Below, one piece after another: positions 15,629 to 24,882 of a stretch of 64,000 nt of DNA (its first letter is position 1; every line of letters begins with the position of its first letter). Origin of the DNA: an uncultured Lentisphaeraceae bacterium. Its GTDB lineage: Bacteria; Verrucomicrobiota; Kiritimatiellia; RFP12; DVOR01. Below the pieces are notes generated by a model, which was not told where the DNA came from, ran no database searches, and saw only the letters and a program-made list of their open reading frames with translations. Position numbers and translations under genes: made by a program. The stretch is from contig CALBHX010000088.1 of assembly GCA_937892925.1 (NCBI GenBank), forward strand, positions 1-64,000. The letters are read 5' to 3'.

Positions 15629-18124
15629 CTAGAGAAGCTCCACCACGCCGGAAGAATCGGGGCTTTTGTGGCCGCGCACAACGGCGCGGATACGGCAGCC
15701 GTTGTTGCCGGTGGCTTCGGGGGGCAGGCTCAGCATAAAGACGTTGCAGCGCGAAGGGGTGCCGGCGAAGGCTTCCTGCGGGCGGAAGGTTTGCACGGCT
15801 GCGCCGTCCATTTCCACGGTTACTTCGCGGATATCGAGCCGTTCGCGCCCTTGTGTGTAGCGGAAGCGGAGCCGTTTGGCGGCGCGGAGGCGGTCTTCGG
15901 GCACATTCCAGGAAAGGGTACGCCAGCCGGTGCCCAGGTCGGCGGGGCTCCAGGCGCCGATGCGTTCGCCGGGCGTGGGCGCATCGAGCGTGGCCGGAAG
16001 GGAACGGATCAGCTGCAGGAGGGCTTCGGGCGAGGGGCTGGCGGCGGGCTCGGGGAGGGGCGTGCGCTGCTCAACCCAGGCTTGCTCAAAGGCGGAGAGG
16101 CGGGCGTTTTGCCCGGCGTTCTGTGCGGCCCACCAGCGTTGATAGCGCGGCAGGTAATAACCGCCGACGAGGCCTGACCAGACGCGGCAGGCATAGTCGT
16201 TGACCGGCGGCCCCCAGATGGAGATGATGCGCCGCGCGTTGGTTTCGTAGGCATCGGCCAGGGCGGGGTTGTTTTCGGCGGCGGCGCGAGCTTGGGCAAT
16301 CCAGCTGCGCAGATCGAGCGTGGGGTGGCCGCGCAGAACGGCATCGATGCCTTGAAAGAGGGCTTCGGCTTTGGCCTGGAGCTCGGCGGCCAGAGTCGGG
16401 TCGCCGGATTCGCGGGCTTGCTGTTCGGCACGGAGCACGGTTTCCAGGCGCACGCCGGCGGCGAAGGCGGTTTGTTCGCGGAGATCTAGGGCGTAGAGGG
16501 GGGCGTTTTTCAGCGTGTCCGAGCAGGCGGCGAGGGCTTCTGCGGCGCGGAGGGTGTGCTCACCGCCCCGGAAGGAGCCGCGGCTGCCGCCGGGGGCTTT
16601 TTGCCAGCAGAAGAAGGGGTGCGGCTCCTGGCTGTGATAGGCGCCGGCGAGCTGCGCTTCCCAGAAGGCTTCGATGCCCGGGGCATCGGCACCGTAGCGG
16701 CAGCGGGAATAGGTGCGGAGCCAGGCGCGGAGATCGAGCGGTTCGCGGCGCCAGCCGGCGGCGGTGAGCAGCTCATAGATTACATCGTTGTTTTCGATGC
16801 CTTCCGGGGCGATGCCATATCCTTCCAGTGCGCCGCGCTCAGGATCGGCGAGGGCTTCGAGATGGGCGTTGGCGAGCCATTCGAGGGGTTCGCCGGGGAG
16901 GCTTTTGCCGCCCATGTTGGTGATGGTGCTCCAGACCCAGCGTTTGCCGAAGAAGCCGGGGAAGCGGCGCCAGTTCATGCCGTTGCGCCAGCGGAAGGCG
17001 TTGTAGTTTACGGCCATGTCGAGGATGAGGAGGCGGTTGTTGGGCACGCGGCTGAGGAGTGCTTGGGCGCGGGCGGGCGACCAGACGGCGCGGTCGTAAC
17101 CGAACATCCAGCCCTGCATCACCCAGGTGGCACCGGGGTGGGCGTCTTGAATGGCCTGAAAGACATGTTCACCGCAGGCGGCAAGACCCTGCAAGGTTTC
17201 CGCTTCGGTTTTCCAGGGGAGTTTCATTTCGTTAAAACTATCGGCCAGCCAGTAATCGCACGAGCCGAACTCTTTTTCCCATTCTTCAACGAAGCGCCGC
17301 CCCAGCTCGCGGAAAAGGGGCTGATCGGGGGAGAGGAACCAGGCGTGAAAGCCGCTCCAGTTCATTTTGAGGAGCTTGGCTTCGGGGCGGACGCGTGTGA
17401 GCGCTTGGGGGACGAAGCCTGCGAAGCCGGGCACAATCGGCTTCATGCCCAGTGCGCGCATCTGCTTGAGAACGGCGTGCTGGATGCGGATGCTCCGCTC
17501 CTGCCAAGCCATGGGCAGGGGCGCATCCGGCCGGCCGGAGAGGTTGCCCATTCGCATCCAGGGCAGGTGCGCCGGCCCGCACGAGGCGGCATCGATCTCT
17601 TCCTGGGTAAGGCCGAGACTGCGCCAGACGCGCCCGGCAATGGCTTCGTTGGCAATCAGTGCCAGGGGCATGTCGATGCCGTGCAGTGCCATCCAGTCAA
17701 TTTCCCGCATCCAGCGCGCTTCATCCCAGAAGGGCATGGTATAGCCGAAGGTAACCACGTTGAAGTATTGATAGTGGCGGAAGGGGGCAACAACCCGTAC
17801 AGGCGCAGAGGGGGCAAAAGCGGCGGCGGCATCGAAGCGGCTGCCTGTCCAGGAACAGATGCCGGCGCCTTTGGCGGTGGTGTTGGCATAGAAGGCTTTG
17901 CAGAGCGCCACGGGGGAGGAGCCGCGCAGGGTACGCCCATGATCGGCCACTTCATAGACGGCGCATCCGTCTTCATCGGGGATCGTTTCCAGACGGAGCG
18001 TTTCTGCCACGGATTCGCCTGCGAAACGCGCCAGCACGCCGCGCGCCGCGGCGAGGCCTGTTTCCGAAACGGCTTGGGCGCCTGCTGCAATGAACGTGAG
18101 CGCAAGAATGAAAAAGGGCTTCAT
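15629..18124 (-). CDS. Alpha-N-acetylglucosaminidase, GH89 (copy A)
   Basis: An 831-residue exported enzyme of the NAGLU family, which removes terminal alpha-linked GlcNAc (as in heparan sulfate or gastric-type mucin). It has a signal peptide (MKPFFILALTFIAAGAQA), an N-terminal alpha/beta domain, then the catalytic barrel with RHYQYFNVVTFGYTMPFWD. The expected catalytic glutamates are Glu299 (DSFNEM) and Glu441 (APEGIENND), followed by the helical C-terminal domain and a beta-rich tail. The start at 18124 has GGAGG 7 bases upstream; an ATG 36 bases earlier would spoil the signal peptide. It lies 206 bases after the sulfatase on the same strand, so co-expression is likely. Confidence 0.93.
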   Translation of the reverse strand: MKPFFILALTFIAAGAQAVSETGLAAARGVLARFAGESVAETLRLETIPDEDGCAVYEVADHGRTLRGSSPVALCKAFYANTTAKGAGICSWTGSRFDAAAAFAPSAPVRVVAPFRHYQYFNVVTFGYTMPFWDEARWMREIDWMALHGIDMPLALIANEAIAGRVWRSLGLTQEEIDAASCGPAHLPWMRMGNLSGRPDAPLPMAWQERSIRIQHAVLKQMRALGMKPIVPGFAGFVPQALTRVRPEAKLLKMNWSGFHAWFLSPDQPLFRELGRRFVEEWEKEFGSCDYWLADSFNEMKLPWKTEAETLQGLAACGEHVFQAIQDAHPGATWVMQGWMFGYDRAVWSPARAQALLSRVPNNRLLILDMAVNYNAFRWRNGMNWRRFPGFFGKRWVWSTITNMGGKSLPGEPLEWLANAHLEALADPERGALEGYGIAPEGIENNDVIYELLTAAGWRREPLDLRAWLRTYSRCRYGADAPGIEAFWEAQLAGAYHSQEPHPFFCWQKAPGGSRGSFRGGEHTLRAAEALAACSDTLKNAPLYALDLREQTAFAAGVRLETVLRAEQQARESGDPTLAAELQAKAEALFQGIDAVLRGHPTLDLRSWIAQARAAAENNPALADAYETNARRIISIWGPPVNDYACRVWSGLVGGYYLPRYQRWWAAQNAGQNARLSAFEQAWVEQRTPLPEPAASPSPEALLQLIRSLPATLDAPTPGERIGAWSPADLGTGWRTLSWNVPEDRLRAAKRLRFRYTQGRERLDIREVTVEMDGAAVQTFRPQEAFAGTPSRCNVFMLSLPPEATGNNGCRIRAVVRGHKSPDSSGVVELL

Positions 18125-18330
18125 GCCAACCTCCATGCTGGGGAAACGAATGTGAAGCAAAGCGAAACAGCGTTAGCTTAGCACAGGCGGGCAGGGGATG
18201 GCGCGGGTTTGCTGCGCGGGCATAGGGTTGTGTTCGGCGGTGCACAGGCGGCGGTGCGACGCAGAAGCGTTCTGCCCCGGGCTTGTCTGCCTGGGGCCGG
18301 GGCTTTTTGGGGGATGCGGGCGCAGGGCGT

Positions 18331-20532
18331 TTATGGCTGGCCGGCCGGGGCAAAGAGGTCGCGGCCATCGGGGGTGAGGGCACGGAGGGCTACGAGGGGG
18401 GCGGTGAGGGCGGCGCGCCAGGGGTGGCGGCCTTTTTCAAGGGCGAGGGTGAAGCGGCGCGGGGCATCGGCGCAGTCTCCGGCCTCGTATTCGAGGATGT
18501 GCGCCTCGTGCACCCAGAGCTGGCATCCGCCGCCGCCATGGGCTTCAAAGGTGATGACGGCAGGCTCTTCGAGGGTGAGGCAGCCGTGGCGGAGGAGGCC
18601 GATGTGTTGTTTTGGGAGCTTGGGGAGGATGGCTGCGAGGCGTGTTTCGGGCACTTCATGAACGGGCATGAGGGTGCGGAAGTCGGGCACCCATGGCCAG
18701 GTGCCCTGGTAGAGCCAGGCGGCGGCCTGGGGGGTTGGCAGGGCATCGTCAAGGGCGGGGAAAGGCGTTTCATCGAGGGCGCGGCGGGCTTTCCCCCCGG
18801 CATCGACGGCGGTGGGGGCGCCGCAGGCATCGGGGACTTTGCCGGTGGGGATGCGGCAGGTGACGAGGAGGGGGAGCAGCTGGCGGACGAGGTCGGGGCG
18901 CTGTGCGGCGAGGTTGCGGGTTTGGCCGGGGTCGTCGTCAAGGTTGTAGAGCTCGGGGGTGTTCTGATTTTTGCCGGAGTTGCGCAGGAGCACCCAGGAG
19001 CCGTGGCGGACGCTTTGCTCGAGGCCGAAGTGTTCGGGGGTGCCGCTGTCGATATACTCGGTGTAGAGGCGGCAGGGGAGCTGGCGGCCGGTGCCGGTGA
19101 GCTCGGGGAGGAGGGAGACGCCATCGGCATGGGCGGGGGGCGGCAGGCCGGCGGCATCGGCGAAGGTGGGCATCCAGCAGGTGAAGTTACTGGGCAGGTT
19201 GGAGGTTTTTCCGGCGGGGAGGATGCCGGGCCAGCGGGCGAAGGTGGGCTCACGCAGGCCGCCTTCATAGCTCCAACGTTTCATGCCTTTAAACGGGCCG
19301 TTGGAGTCGAAGGCTTCTTCCACCCATTTGAGGCCGCCGGGGGTGAGGTATTCTCCGGAGGGGCCGTTGTCGGAGGTGAAGACGAGAAGGGTGTTTTGGT
19401 CGAGCCCGCGGAGTTTCAGGAAATGGAGCAGGTCGCCCATGGCGTCATCGAGCCGGCGGACGCTGGTGGCATAGCGGCGGAGGGAGGGGGTAGGGAAGGC
19501 GCGGGCGTCGGGGTGGATCCAGGTGTTGGCGGTTTGGGCGGTGGCCTTGCTGGCACCGGAGAGGGTGGCGCCGCCGCCCCATTCGGGATCTTCATCGGAG
19601 AGGGCAGGGTAGGGCGTGCCGGGGACGTGGAAGACGGCTTTATGGGTGATGGCCGGGTCGCAGACGCCGGCGTGGCCGGAGCCGTGGACGGTGGTGTAGC
19701 AGAGCTGGAGGAAGAAGGGCTGGGCGGGGGCGGTCTTCTGGTGGGCGCCAATGAGCTGCTTGGCTTTGGCGGTGAAGAGATCGGTGTCGTAGACGAAGCG
19801 GACTTCTTTGTTGGGGACGGGGCGTCGGAATTGGGCGGTTTTGGCGCCGGGCTCTTGGTCGCGCAGGAACCCTTCTGGGGAGCCTGCGGCGGCATAGGCC
19901 GCTTCGGAGTAGCTTTCGAGGATGGGGGATAGTTTGTCGGCGCGGTCGATATCGGTGGTGCCGGGAATGAAGCAGTGGTAGTAGCTGTGGCCGTGGAGGT
20001 GGGCAGGGTAGCCGTAAGCGTAGTCAAAGCCGGCCTGCCCGGGCATGGCGGTGCGGGGGGTGTGCGCCTGATAGCCGCCGCCGATGCCCCATTTGCCGAG
20101 GTGCCAGGTGGCGTAACCGCCGGCTTTGAGAACGGTGGCCAGCGTCATATGCGGATCGATGGCGTGATCGAAGCGGCTGTCGCGGACGTTGCAGTGGCCC
20201 TGGTTTTTGCCGGTCATGAGCGACGCGCGCGCGGCGATGCAGATAGGGGAGACGGTGAGGTGCTGGGTGAGCTTGACGCCTTCGGCGGCGGCGCGGTCAA
20301 GGTTTGGGGTGAGGAGCTTGTGGGGGGCTTTGCGCTGAGCCTGCCAGAAGGTGCCCAAGTCGCCCCAGCCGAGGTCGTCGCAGAGCACGAGGATGATGTT
20401 TGGGCGGCTCCCGGAGCCGGCGCTTGCCCAGGGGTGAGCGCGGGTTCCGCTCTCGCCTCGGAGAGCGGCGGGGCAGGCGGAGGAAGCTGCGGCGGCACTG
20501 AGGGTGCGGAGGAAGCTGCGGCGGGAAATCAT
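18331..20532 (-). CDS. Exported arylsulfatase-type sulfatase with Tat signal
   Basis: A 733-residue S1-family sulfatase that hydrolyses sulfate esters, probably on glycans. The N-terminus has a twin-arginine signal (SRRSFLR plus a hydrophobic stretch). The metal site begins with DDLGWGD. The formylglycine motif is CIAAR followed by ASLMTG, with Cys98 as the residue to be modified (C-x-A-x-R type). HLGKWG and TSDNG carry further active-site residues. The last 150 residues or so form a beta-rich extension. CAGGAG lies just before the start, which overlaps the phosphoesterase stop by ATGA. No sulfatase-maturing enzyme is in the window. The substrate is inferred from the GH89 neighbours. Confidence 0.93.
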   Translation of the reverse strand: MISRRSFLRTLSAAAASSACPAALRGESGTRAHPWASAGSGSRPNIILVLCDDLGWGDLGTFWQAQRKAPHKLLTPNLDRAAAEGVKLTQHLTVSPICIAARASLMTGKNQGHCNVRDSRFDHAIDPHMTLATVLKAGGYATWHLGKWGIGGGYQAHTPRTAMPGQAGFDYAYGYPAHLHGHSYYHCFIPGTTDIDRADKLSPILESYSEAAYAAAGSPEGFLRDQEPGAKTAQFRRPVPNKEVRFVYDTDLFTAKAKQLIGAHQKTAPAQPFFLQLCYTTVHGSGHAGVCDPAITHKAVFHVPGTPYPALSDEDPEWGGGATLSGASKATAQTANTWIHPDARAFPTPSLRRYATSVRRLDDAMGDLLHFLKLRGLDQNTLLVFTSDNGPSGEYLTPGGLKWVEEAFDSNGPFKGMKRWSYEGGLREPTFARWPGILPAGKTSNLPSNFTCWMPTFADAAGLPPPAHADGVSLLPELTGTGRQLPCRLYTEYIDSGTPEHFGLEQSVRHGSWVLLRNSGKNQNTPELYNLDDDPGQTRNLAAQRPDLVRQLLPLLVTCRIPTGKVPDACGAPTAVDAGGKARRALDETPFPALDDALPTPQAAAWLYQGTWPWVPDFRTLMPVHEVPETRLAAILPKLPKQHIGLLRHGCLTLEEPAVITFEAHGGGGCQLWVHEAHILEYEAGDCADAPRRFTLALEKGRHPWRAALTAPLVALRALTPDGRDLFAPAGQP

Positions 20533-21092
20533 GGGGTGGCTCCTGGGTAGCGAGTGTGCCAGAGAGCCCGGCGGCGGGCCGTTCCGGCGATGAGTTCGGA
20601 AAGCGTTACAGGCTTGAAGCCGTTGACGTCTACACCGGCGTTGTAGGCGTTGGGAAGGGTTTGAAGAAAGGGGTAGTAAGGATCGTTGGTGTTGGCGTGG
20701 ATGTGTCCGTAGATGAGGTGGGAGCCGTGCTTTTTGCGGAACCAGTCCATCATGGGGTAGTGGCAGCAGGTGAAGTAATTGCCTTTCTGCTCGCCCTCCA
20801 GAATGAAGCCGCTTTCAACGAACCAGTCGGCCAGCCGAAGCGTTTGAATCCAACGGCGGTCGTGATTGCCGATGATCAGATGTTTCCGGCCGCGCAGGGC
20901 ACGGAGATAATTCTCTACGGGGCGGGTGTTGCGGTAGGCAAAGTCGCCAACGATATAAATGTCGTCAGCATCGGTTACACGGGCGTTCCAGCGGGTGATG
21001 AGATGCGCGTCCATGGCCTCTACCGAAGGGAAGCCGCGCAGGGCGCGCATTTTGTCATGCCCGAAATGCGTATCTGCAATGAAATAAACCAT
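20529..21092 (-). CDS. Calcineurin-like metallophosphoesterase
   Basis: A small cytoplasmic phosphoesterase of 187 residues with the full metal-binding set: DTHFGH, GDFAY, GNHD, CHYP and GHIH. It is like the short stand-alone phosphoesterases found in many bacteria and phages, whose substrates are mostly unknown. The ATG at 21092 is chosen; the only longer frame uses a TTG at 21110. TATGAT lies just 6 bases before the ATG and could be a -10 element, but no good -35 is seen. It is the first gene of a unit with the sulfatase (4-base overlap), perhaps only for expression. Confidence 0.88.
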   Translation of the reverse strand: MVYFIADTHFGHDKMRALRGFPSVEAMDAHLITRWNARVTDADDIYIVGDFAYRNTRPVENYLRALRGRKHLIIGNHDRRWIQTLRLADWFVESGFILEGEQKGNYFTCCHYPMMDWFRKKHGSHLIYGHIHANTNDPYYPFLQTLPNAYNAGVDVNGFKPVTLSELIAGTARRRALWHTRYPGATP

Positions 21093-21412
21093 ACGTTCAT
21101 CATAACACAAGCGCGGGCGGGCGGGGGTGAGAAGGAGAGGTTTTGCGCCCTTTGTGCAGAGCTGTCCGCAGGAGGGGGGTGTATGGCGGAGCGGTGCCCC
21201 GAACGCGGAAGCCGCTCGCAGGGCTTTGGGGTGGAGCGCGCGGGGGAAACCGGCTTCCCGGTACGCATTGCCGGAGCGGCGCAGTACGGGCGGGCGCAGA
21301 AACGGTGCGTTGCGGAGGACGCACGCGGCGCGGCGGGTGGTTAAGGATTCGCCAAAGGGCTTGACGTTGTGGCATACTTCTCCATGCTGTTAACTCTCGG
21401 AAAAGGATGATT
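21093..21412. other. Divergent intergenic region before the second GH89 gene
   Basis: About 320 bases between divergent genes, GC-rich and without a convincing gene. TTGACG at 21361-21366 is a good -35 candidate for the GH89 gene, but the matching -10 (TGCTGT at 21385-21390) is weak. Confidence 0.4.
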
Positions 21413-24049
21413 ATGAAGCGAGTACTCATGTTGGCTGTCGCGATGCTGACGGTGCTGTCGGCGCAAGCCTTCCCCGCCGTTGAGGGCTTGATTGCGCGGC
21501 GGCTCCCTGCGCACAAGGGGCAGATTGTACTGAAAGATTTGCCTGCGCCTAAGGCCGGCGAGCCGGAGCGATTCGCCTATGAAACCGTTGAGGGCAAGCT
21601 GGTGCTCGAGGGGAATACGCCTGTGGCGCAGGCCTCGGCATTGGGGTGGTATCTCCGGCATACGGCCAAGGTGGCGCCTTTTTGGGAAGGCTTCGATGCG
21701 GCGCGGCTCCCGGAAAAGCTTCCGGCGGCGGCGCGGGTCGAGCAGACCACGCCTTACGGCAAGCGCGTTTATTTCAACTACTGCACGCTCTCCTATTCCT
21801 GTGCTTTCTGGGACTGGGCGCGCTGGGAATATGAGATTGACCTGATGGCGATGCAGGGCGTGAATATGCCGCTGCAGGCCATTGGGCTGGAAGGCGTGTG
21901 GTATAAGATGCTTCAGCGGCCGGAGATCGGCTTTACGGAGGCCGAAGCGCGCGAGTTCCTTGTGGGGCCGGCCTATTTCGCCTGGCAGTGGATGACGAAT
22001 ATTGAACGGTTCGGCGGCCCGCTCCCAAAAGCCTTTATTGAAGACCATATTGCCCTTGGCCAGAAAATCACTGCGCGCGAGCGCGACTTCGGCATGACGC
22101 CGATCCAACAGGGCTTCACGGGCTTCGTCCCCCTGCGCATGAAGGAAAAGTTCCCTCAGGCAGCCATCAAGCAGCAGCCGCCATGGTGCGGGTGCTTCAA
22201 CGGCAGTGCTCAGCTCGACCCGCTCGACCCGCTTTTCCCCAAGCTGGCCAAGGCCTTTTATGAGGAGCAGAAAGCCCTCTTCGGCGCTTACGGCTACTAT
22301 GGCACCGATCCCTTCCATGAATCCGCGCCGCCTCAGCCGGGCGATGACTATCTCCGCAACGTGGGGCGCGTGATCTATGAAGCGGCTGTCGCCAGCGACC
22401 CCAATGCCACGCTCTGCATGCAATCGTGGTCTATTCGCGACCCTATTCTCAACGCCATCCCAAAAGCTCACGCCCTCGTGCTTGATATCGGCGGCAAATG
22501 GCGCGCCAAGAAGGCCTTCGGCGGCTATCCCTTCGTGATCGGCACCATTCACAACTTCGGCGGGCGCACGCGCCTCTTCGGCGATCTGAAAGGCCTGGCG
22601 AACAACCCCTTCCTCAACACGAAAAAGGCCGCCCCCAACTGTGTGGGCATGGGGCTCTTCCCTGAAGCCATCCAGAACAACCCCGCCTATTTCGCCATGG
22701 TCTTTGACCAGATGTGGCGGCAGGAAAAGACCGACTTCCGCCCTTGGCTTGAAGAGTACGTGGCCGCCCGTTACGGCGCTGCCTGGCCGGAAGCCATGCA
22801 GGCCTGGGAGAAACTCGTGGGCACCGTTTACCGCCCCGGCACCCGCGGCATGTCTTCGCTCATCGCCGCCCGCCCCGCCCTCAATGTCCGCATGGCCGAT
22901 CCGAACTGGGGCTTTGGCATCCGCTACAATCCCCTCACCCTCCTGGACGCCTGGAAAGACCTCCTGAATACGGCCGCCGCTCACCCCGAGGCCGTCCGCG
23001 CCGCCGGTTTCCGCTTTGACGTGGTAGACGTGGGGCGCCATGTGATGGGCGATGTGATCCATGCCCTTCATGCCGATGTGGCCAACGCGTATCTCGATGG
23101 CGATGCCGCCAAACTGAAGACCGCCTGCGAGACCTTTGCCGCCTTCGCCCGCGAGATGGACCGCCTCTGCGCCGCCGATCCGCTCACATCGTTTGAGAAG
23201 TGGGTGCAGGATGCCCGCGCCATGCCCGGCACGCAGGCCGATAAAGACCTCTACGACTTCAACGCCGCCTGTCAGGTGACGCAGTGGGGGCACAATTACC
23301 GGCGCCCGCGCATCTACGAATACGCTTGGAAAGATTGGAGCGGTCTCATCCGCGACTACTACCTCCCCCGGTGGCAGCGCTTCCATGCCGCGCTCCAAAA
23401 AGCACTCGCCGAGGGCAAACCCTGGCAGAACGAAGACGACATCCCCACCAAAGACTGGGGGCGCCCCGCCCTTCGCTCCACCCCCTTCCTCAACGCCCTG
23501 GCCGATTGGGAAGATCAGTGGATCGCCACCCCCCACACCGCCTATGCCCCCTACACCCCCGGCGACCCCGTGGCCATCGGCCGGGATATCCTCCGCGTAT
23601 GGGAGCCGCTCATGCGCGCCAAGCTCGCCGTCAACCCCATCGAGCAGCTCAATGCCATGCGCCGGCGCATCGCCGACCGCGGCCTCTCCAAAGACCTCGG
23701 CACCGTGGTCAAACGCTGGGCGCCCAAAGACTGCTCCGTTAAAGAATGGCGCACCTGGGAAATCGATGTAACCCCGCAGCTGGACGCCAACGGCACCTAT
23801 GCCGTCACCTTCTCCTACACCAAAGGCGGCGCCCGCCTCGACATCGCCGAAGTCGCCCTCCTCCAAAACGGCGCCGAAGTCTCCAAAGACGTTCACCCCG
23901 GCACCACGGGCGACCGAAACGACAAAAACGTGTACACTCTCCGCTATGAAGACCCCATCATTGGCGCCACGTTCAAGCTTCGTGCCAAAGTTAAAACACA
24001 CGGCACAAACAAATCCAACGGCGTGGTGCAGATCCGCCGGGTGAAATAA
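21413..24049 (+). CDS. Alpha-N-acetylglucosaminidase, GH89 (copy B)
   Basis: An 878-residue exported GH89 enzyme, clearly a distant paralogue of the one at 15629-18124. The signal peptide (MKRVLMLAVAMLTVLSAQA) is followed by the N-terminal domain. The catalytic barrel has YFNYCTLSYSCAFWDWARWE and the expected acid/base and nucleophile glutamates Glu303 (DPFHES) and Glu418 (LFPEAIQNN). A helical domain and a beta-rich C-terminal extension absent from classical NAGLU follow. The start at 21413 is used with AAAAGGA at 21401-21407; an ATG at 21407 is possible. The two paralogues are divergent and differ enough that different linkages or aglycones are likely. Confidence 0.92.
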   Translation: MKRVLMLAVAMLTVLSAQAFPAVEGLIARRLPAHKGQIVLKDLPAPKAGEPERFAYETVEGKLVLEGNTPVAQASALGWYLRHTAKVAPFWEGFDAARLPEKLPAAARVEQTTPYGKRVYFNYCTLSYSCAFWDWARWEYEIDLMAMQGVNMPLQAIGLEGVWYKMLQRPEIGFTEAEAREFLVGPAYFAWQWMTNIERFGGPLPKAFIEDHIALGQKITARERDFGMTPIQQGFTGFVPLRMKEKFPQAAIKQQPPWCGCFNGSAQLDPLDPLFPKLAKAFYEEQKALFGAYGYYGTDPFHESAPPQPGDDYLRNVGRVIYEAAVASDPNATLCMQSWSIRDPILNAIPKAHALVLDIGGKWRAKKAFGGYPFVIGTIHNFGGRTRLFGDLKGLANNPFLNTKKAAPNCVGMGLFPEAIQNNPAYFAMVFDQMWRQEKTDFRPWLEEYVAARYGAAWPEAMQAWEKLVGTVYRPGTRGMSSLIAARPALNVRMADPNWGFGIRYNPLTLLDAWKDLLNTAAAHPEAVRAAGFRFDVVDVGRHVMGDVIHALHADVANAYLDGDAAKLKTACETFAAFAREMDRLCAADPLTSFEKWVQDARAMPGTQADKDLYDFNAACQVTQWGHNYRRPRIYEYAWKDWSGLIRDYYLPRWQRFHAALQKALAEGKPWQNEDDIPTKDWGRPALRSTPFLNALADWEDQWIATPHTAYAPYTPGDPVAIGRDILRVWEPLMRAKLAVNPIEQLNAMRRRIADRGLSKDLGTVVKRWAPKDCSVKEWRTWEIDVTPQLDANGTYAVTFSYTKGGARLDIAEVALLQNGAEVSKDVHPGTTGDRNDKNVYTLRYEDPIIGATFKLRAKVKTHGTNKSNGVVQIRRVK

Positions 24050-24090
24050 CCCCGCCTGCCGCTTGGGCTCGATTTCTCCTTTGGGTGTGG

Positions 24091-24130
24091 CAGGCCCGCG
24101 CCGGGGCATCCCGGCGCGGGCCTGTATGTT
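24091..24130 (+). terminator. Terminator of GH89 copy B
   Basis: A perfect 14-bp stem (CAGGCCCGCGCCGG at 24091-24104 with CCGGCGCGGGCCTG at 24111-24124) and a 6-base loop, followed by the moderately T-rich TATGTTTCTT. Confidence 0.75.
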
Positions 24131-24286
24131 TCTTGCTGTGCTCCGCGGCACGCGGGAATCCGCTCTTTTACACCAGGCGCCGGAGCCTGCCCTGAAAACA
24201 AAACGCATGCATCCGGCGTGGCAGAGCTGCCTCCGCCCCGGCTTCTCAATTCAAACCCGCCCCGAGCCCGTGGCAGCCTCGCCCCG

Positions 24287-24309
24287 GGTTCGCCCCAAAT
24301 CCGGGGCAG
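24287..24309. repeat. Short dispersed GC-rich intergenic repeat
   Basis: A copy of the motif at 5520-5543, here GGTTCGCCCCAAATCCGGGG followed by CAG, located between GH89 copy B and rpmI, directly before the methylase remnant. Confidence 0.4.
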
Positions 24310-24315
24310 TCGTTT

Positions 24316-24477
24316 TTACATGCGGAATCCTTGCATAAGCGCAGCCTTGAACCGAACGAGGGTTATATCCTCAGGAGACAGGTCTAGAAGCTTTACAATA
24401 TCTTTACAAATTGGTGGCGGAGTAAAGAATTGGCCCAAGACAAATTTTTGTTCTTGTGTATTTTTCGATTCAAGCAT
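24316..24477 (-). pseudogene. N-terminal remnant of an N6-adenine DNA methylase
   Basis: A 53-residue minus-strand frame. The start MLESKNTQEQKFVLGQFFTP and the following PICKDIVKLLDL match the typical N-terminus of N6-adenine methylases of the HsdM/Eco57I type, where GQFFTP leads into the SAM-binding domain. The frame stops after about 53 residues and the SAM-binding and NPPY motifs are absent, so it is a stump left by deletion. It is much AT-richer than its surroundings. A TAGAAT-like -10 sequence lies just upstream on the same strand, so the original promoter may remain. It sits between the GH89 terminator and the rpmI promoter. Confidence 0.6.
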
Positions 24478-24564
24478 GAAGAGCATTCTAACATAAAGTA
24501 TCTGTAGCCGCGCTGACTGGGTGAAGTGGAAAACGTTCCGATTTCTCTCGCGCGGTGCGGGGGC

Positions 24565-24593
24565 TTGCGCTGGGGCGGGTGATGTGCTATAGT
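24565..24593 (+). promoter_or_regulatory. Sigma70-type promoter for rpmI-rplT
   Basis: TTGCGC at 24565-24570, a 17-base spacer and TATAGT at 24588-24593. The transcript would begin near 24600 with a leader of about 70 bases, a possible place for L20 autoregulation. No infC gene lies upstream. Confidence 0.65.
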
Positions 24594-24670
24594 ATGCGGA
24601 CTTTCCACTGAAGACGGCTTTCTGGCTGACTGCCGCCGACGTGGACGAACGCAAAACAAGGATCACGATC

Positions 24671-24865
24671 ATGCCTAAGATCAAGACCAAAAAGTCTGCG
24701 ACTAAGAAGTTCAAAATGTCGGCCACGGGCAAGGCCATGCGCACGCAGGGCGGGAAGCGTCACCTCAACGGGTACAAGTCTCGCGGCCGCAAGCGCAACC
24801 TCCGTGGTTCCGCCGCTGTTTATGAGGGCAACCAGAAGATGGTCGCTCGGATGCTTCAGGCCTAA
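24671..24865 (+). CDS. rpmI: 50S ribosomal protein L35
   Basis: A 64-residue basic ribosomal protein starting MPKIKTKKSATKKF, the standard L35 N-terminus. The ATG at 24671 is used with AAGGATC just upstream; longer frames are spurious. It lies 17 bases before rplT in the conserved rpmI-rplT order, but infC, which usually precedes the pair, is missing here. Confidence 0.97.
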   Translation: MPKIKTKKSATKKFKMSATGKAMRTQGGKRHLNGYKSRGRKRNLRGSAAVYEGNQKMVARMLQA

Positions 24866-24882
24866 TCCAGGAGGAATAACCG

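Noticed and set aside
16556..18181. A 541-residue plus-strand frame opposite GH89 copy A; similar frames lie opposite the sulfatase, GH89 copy B and the transglutaminase-like gene
   Set aside because: All are Gly/Ala/Glu-rich shadows of well-identified genes on the other strand.
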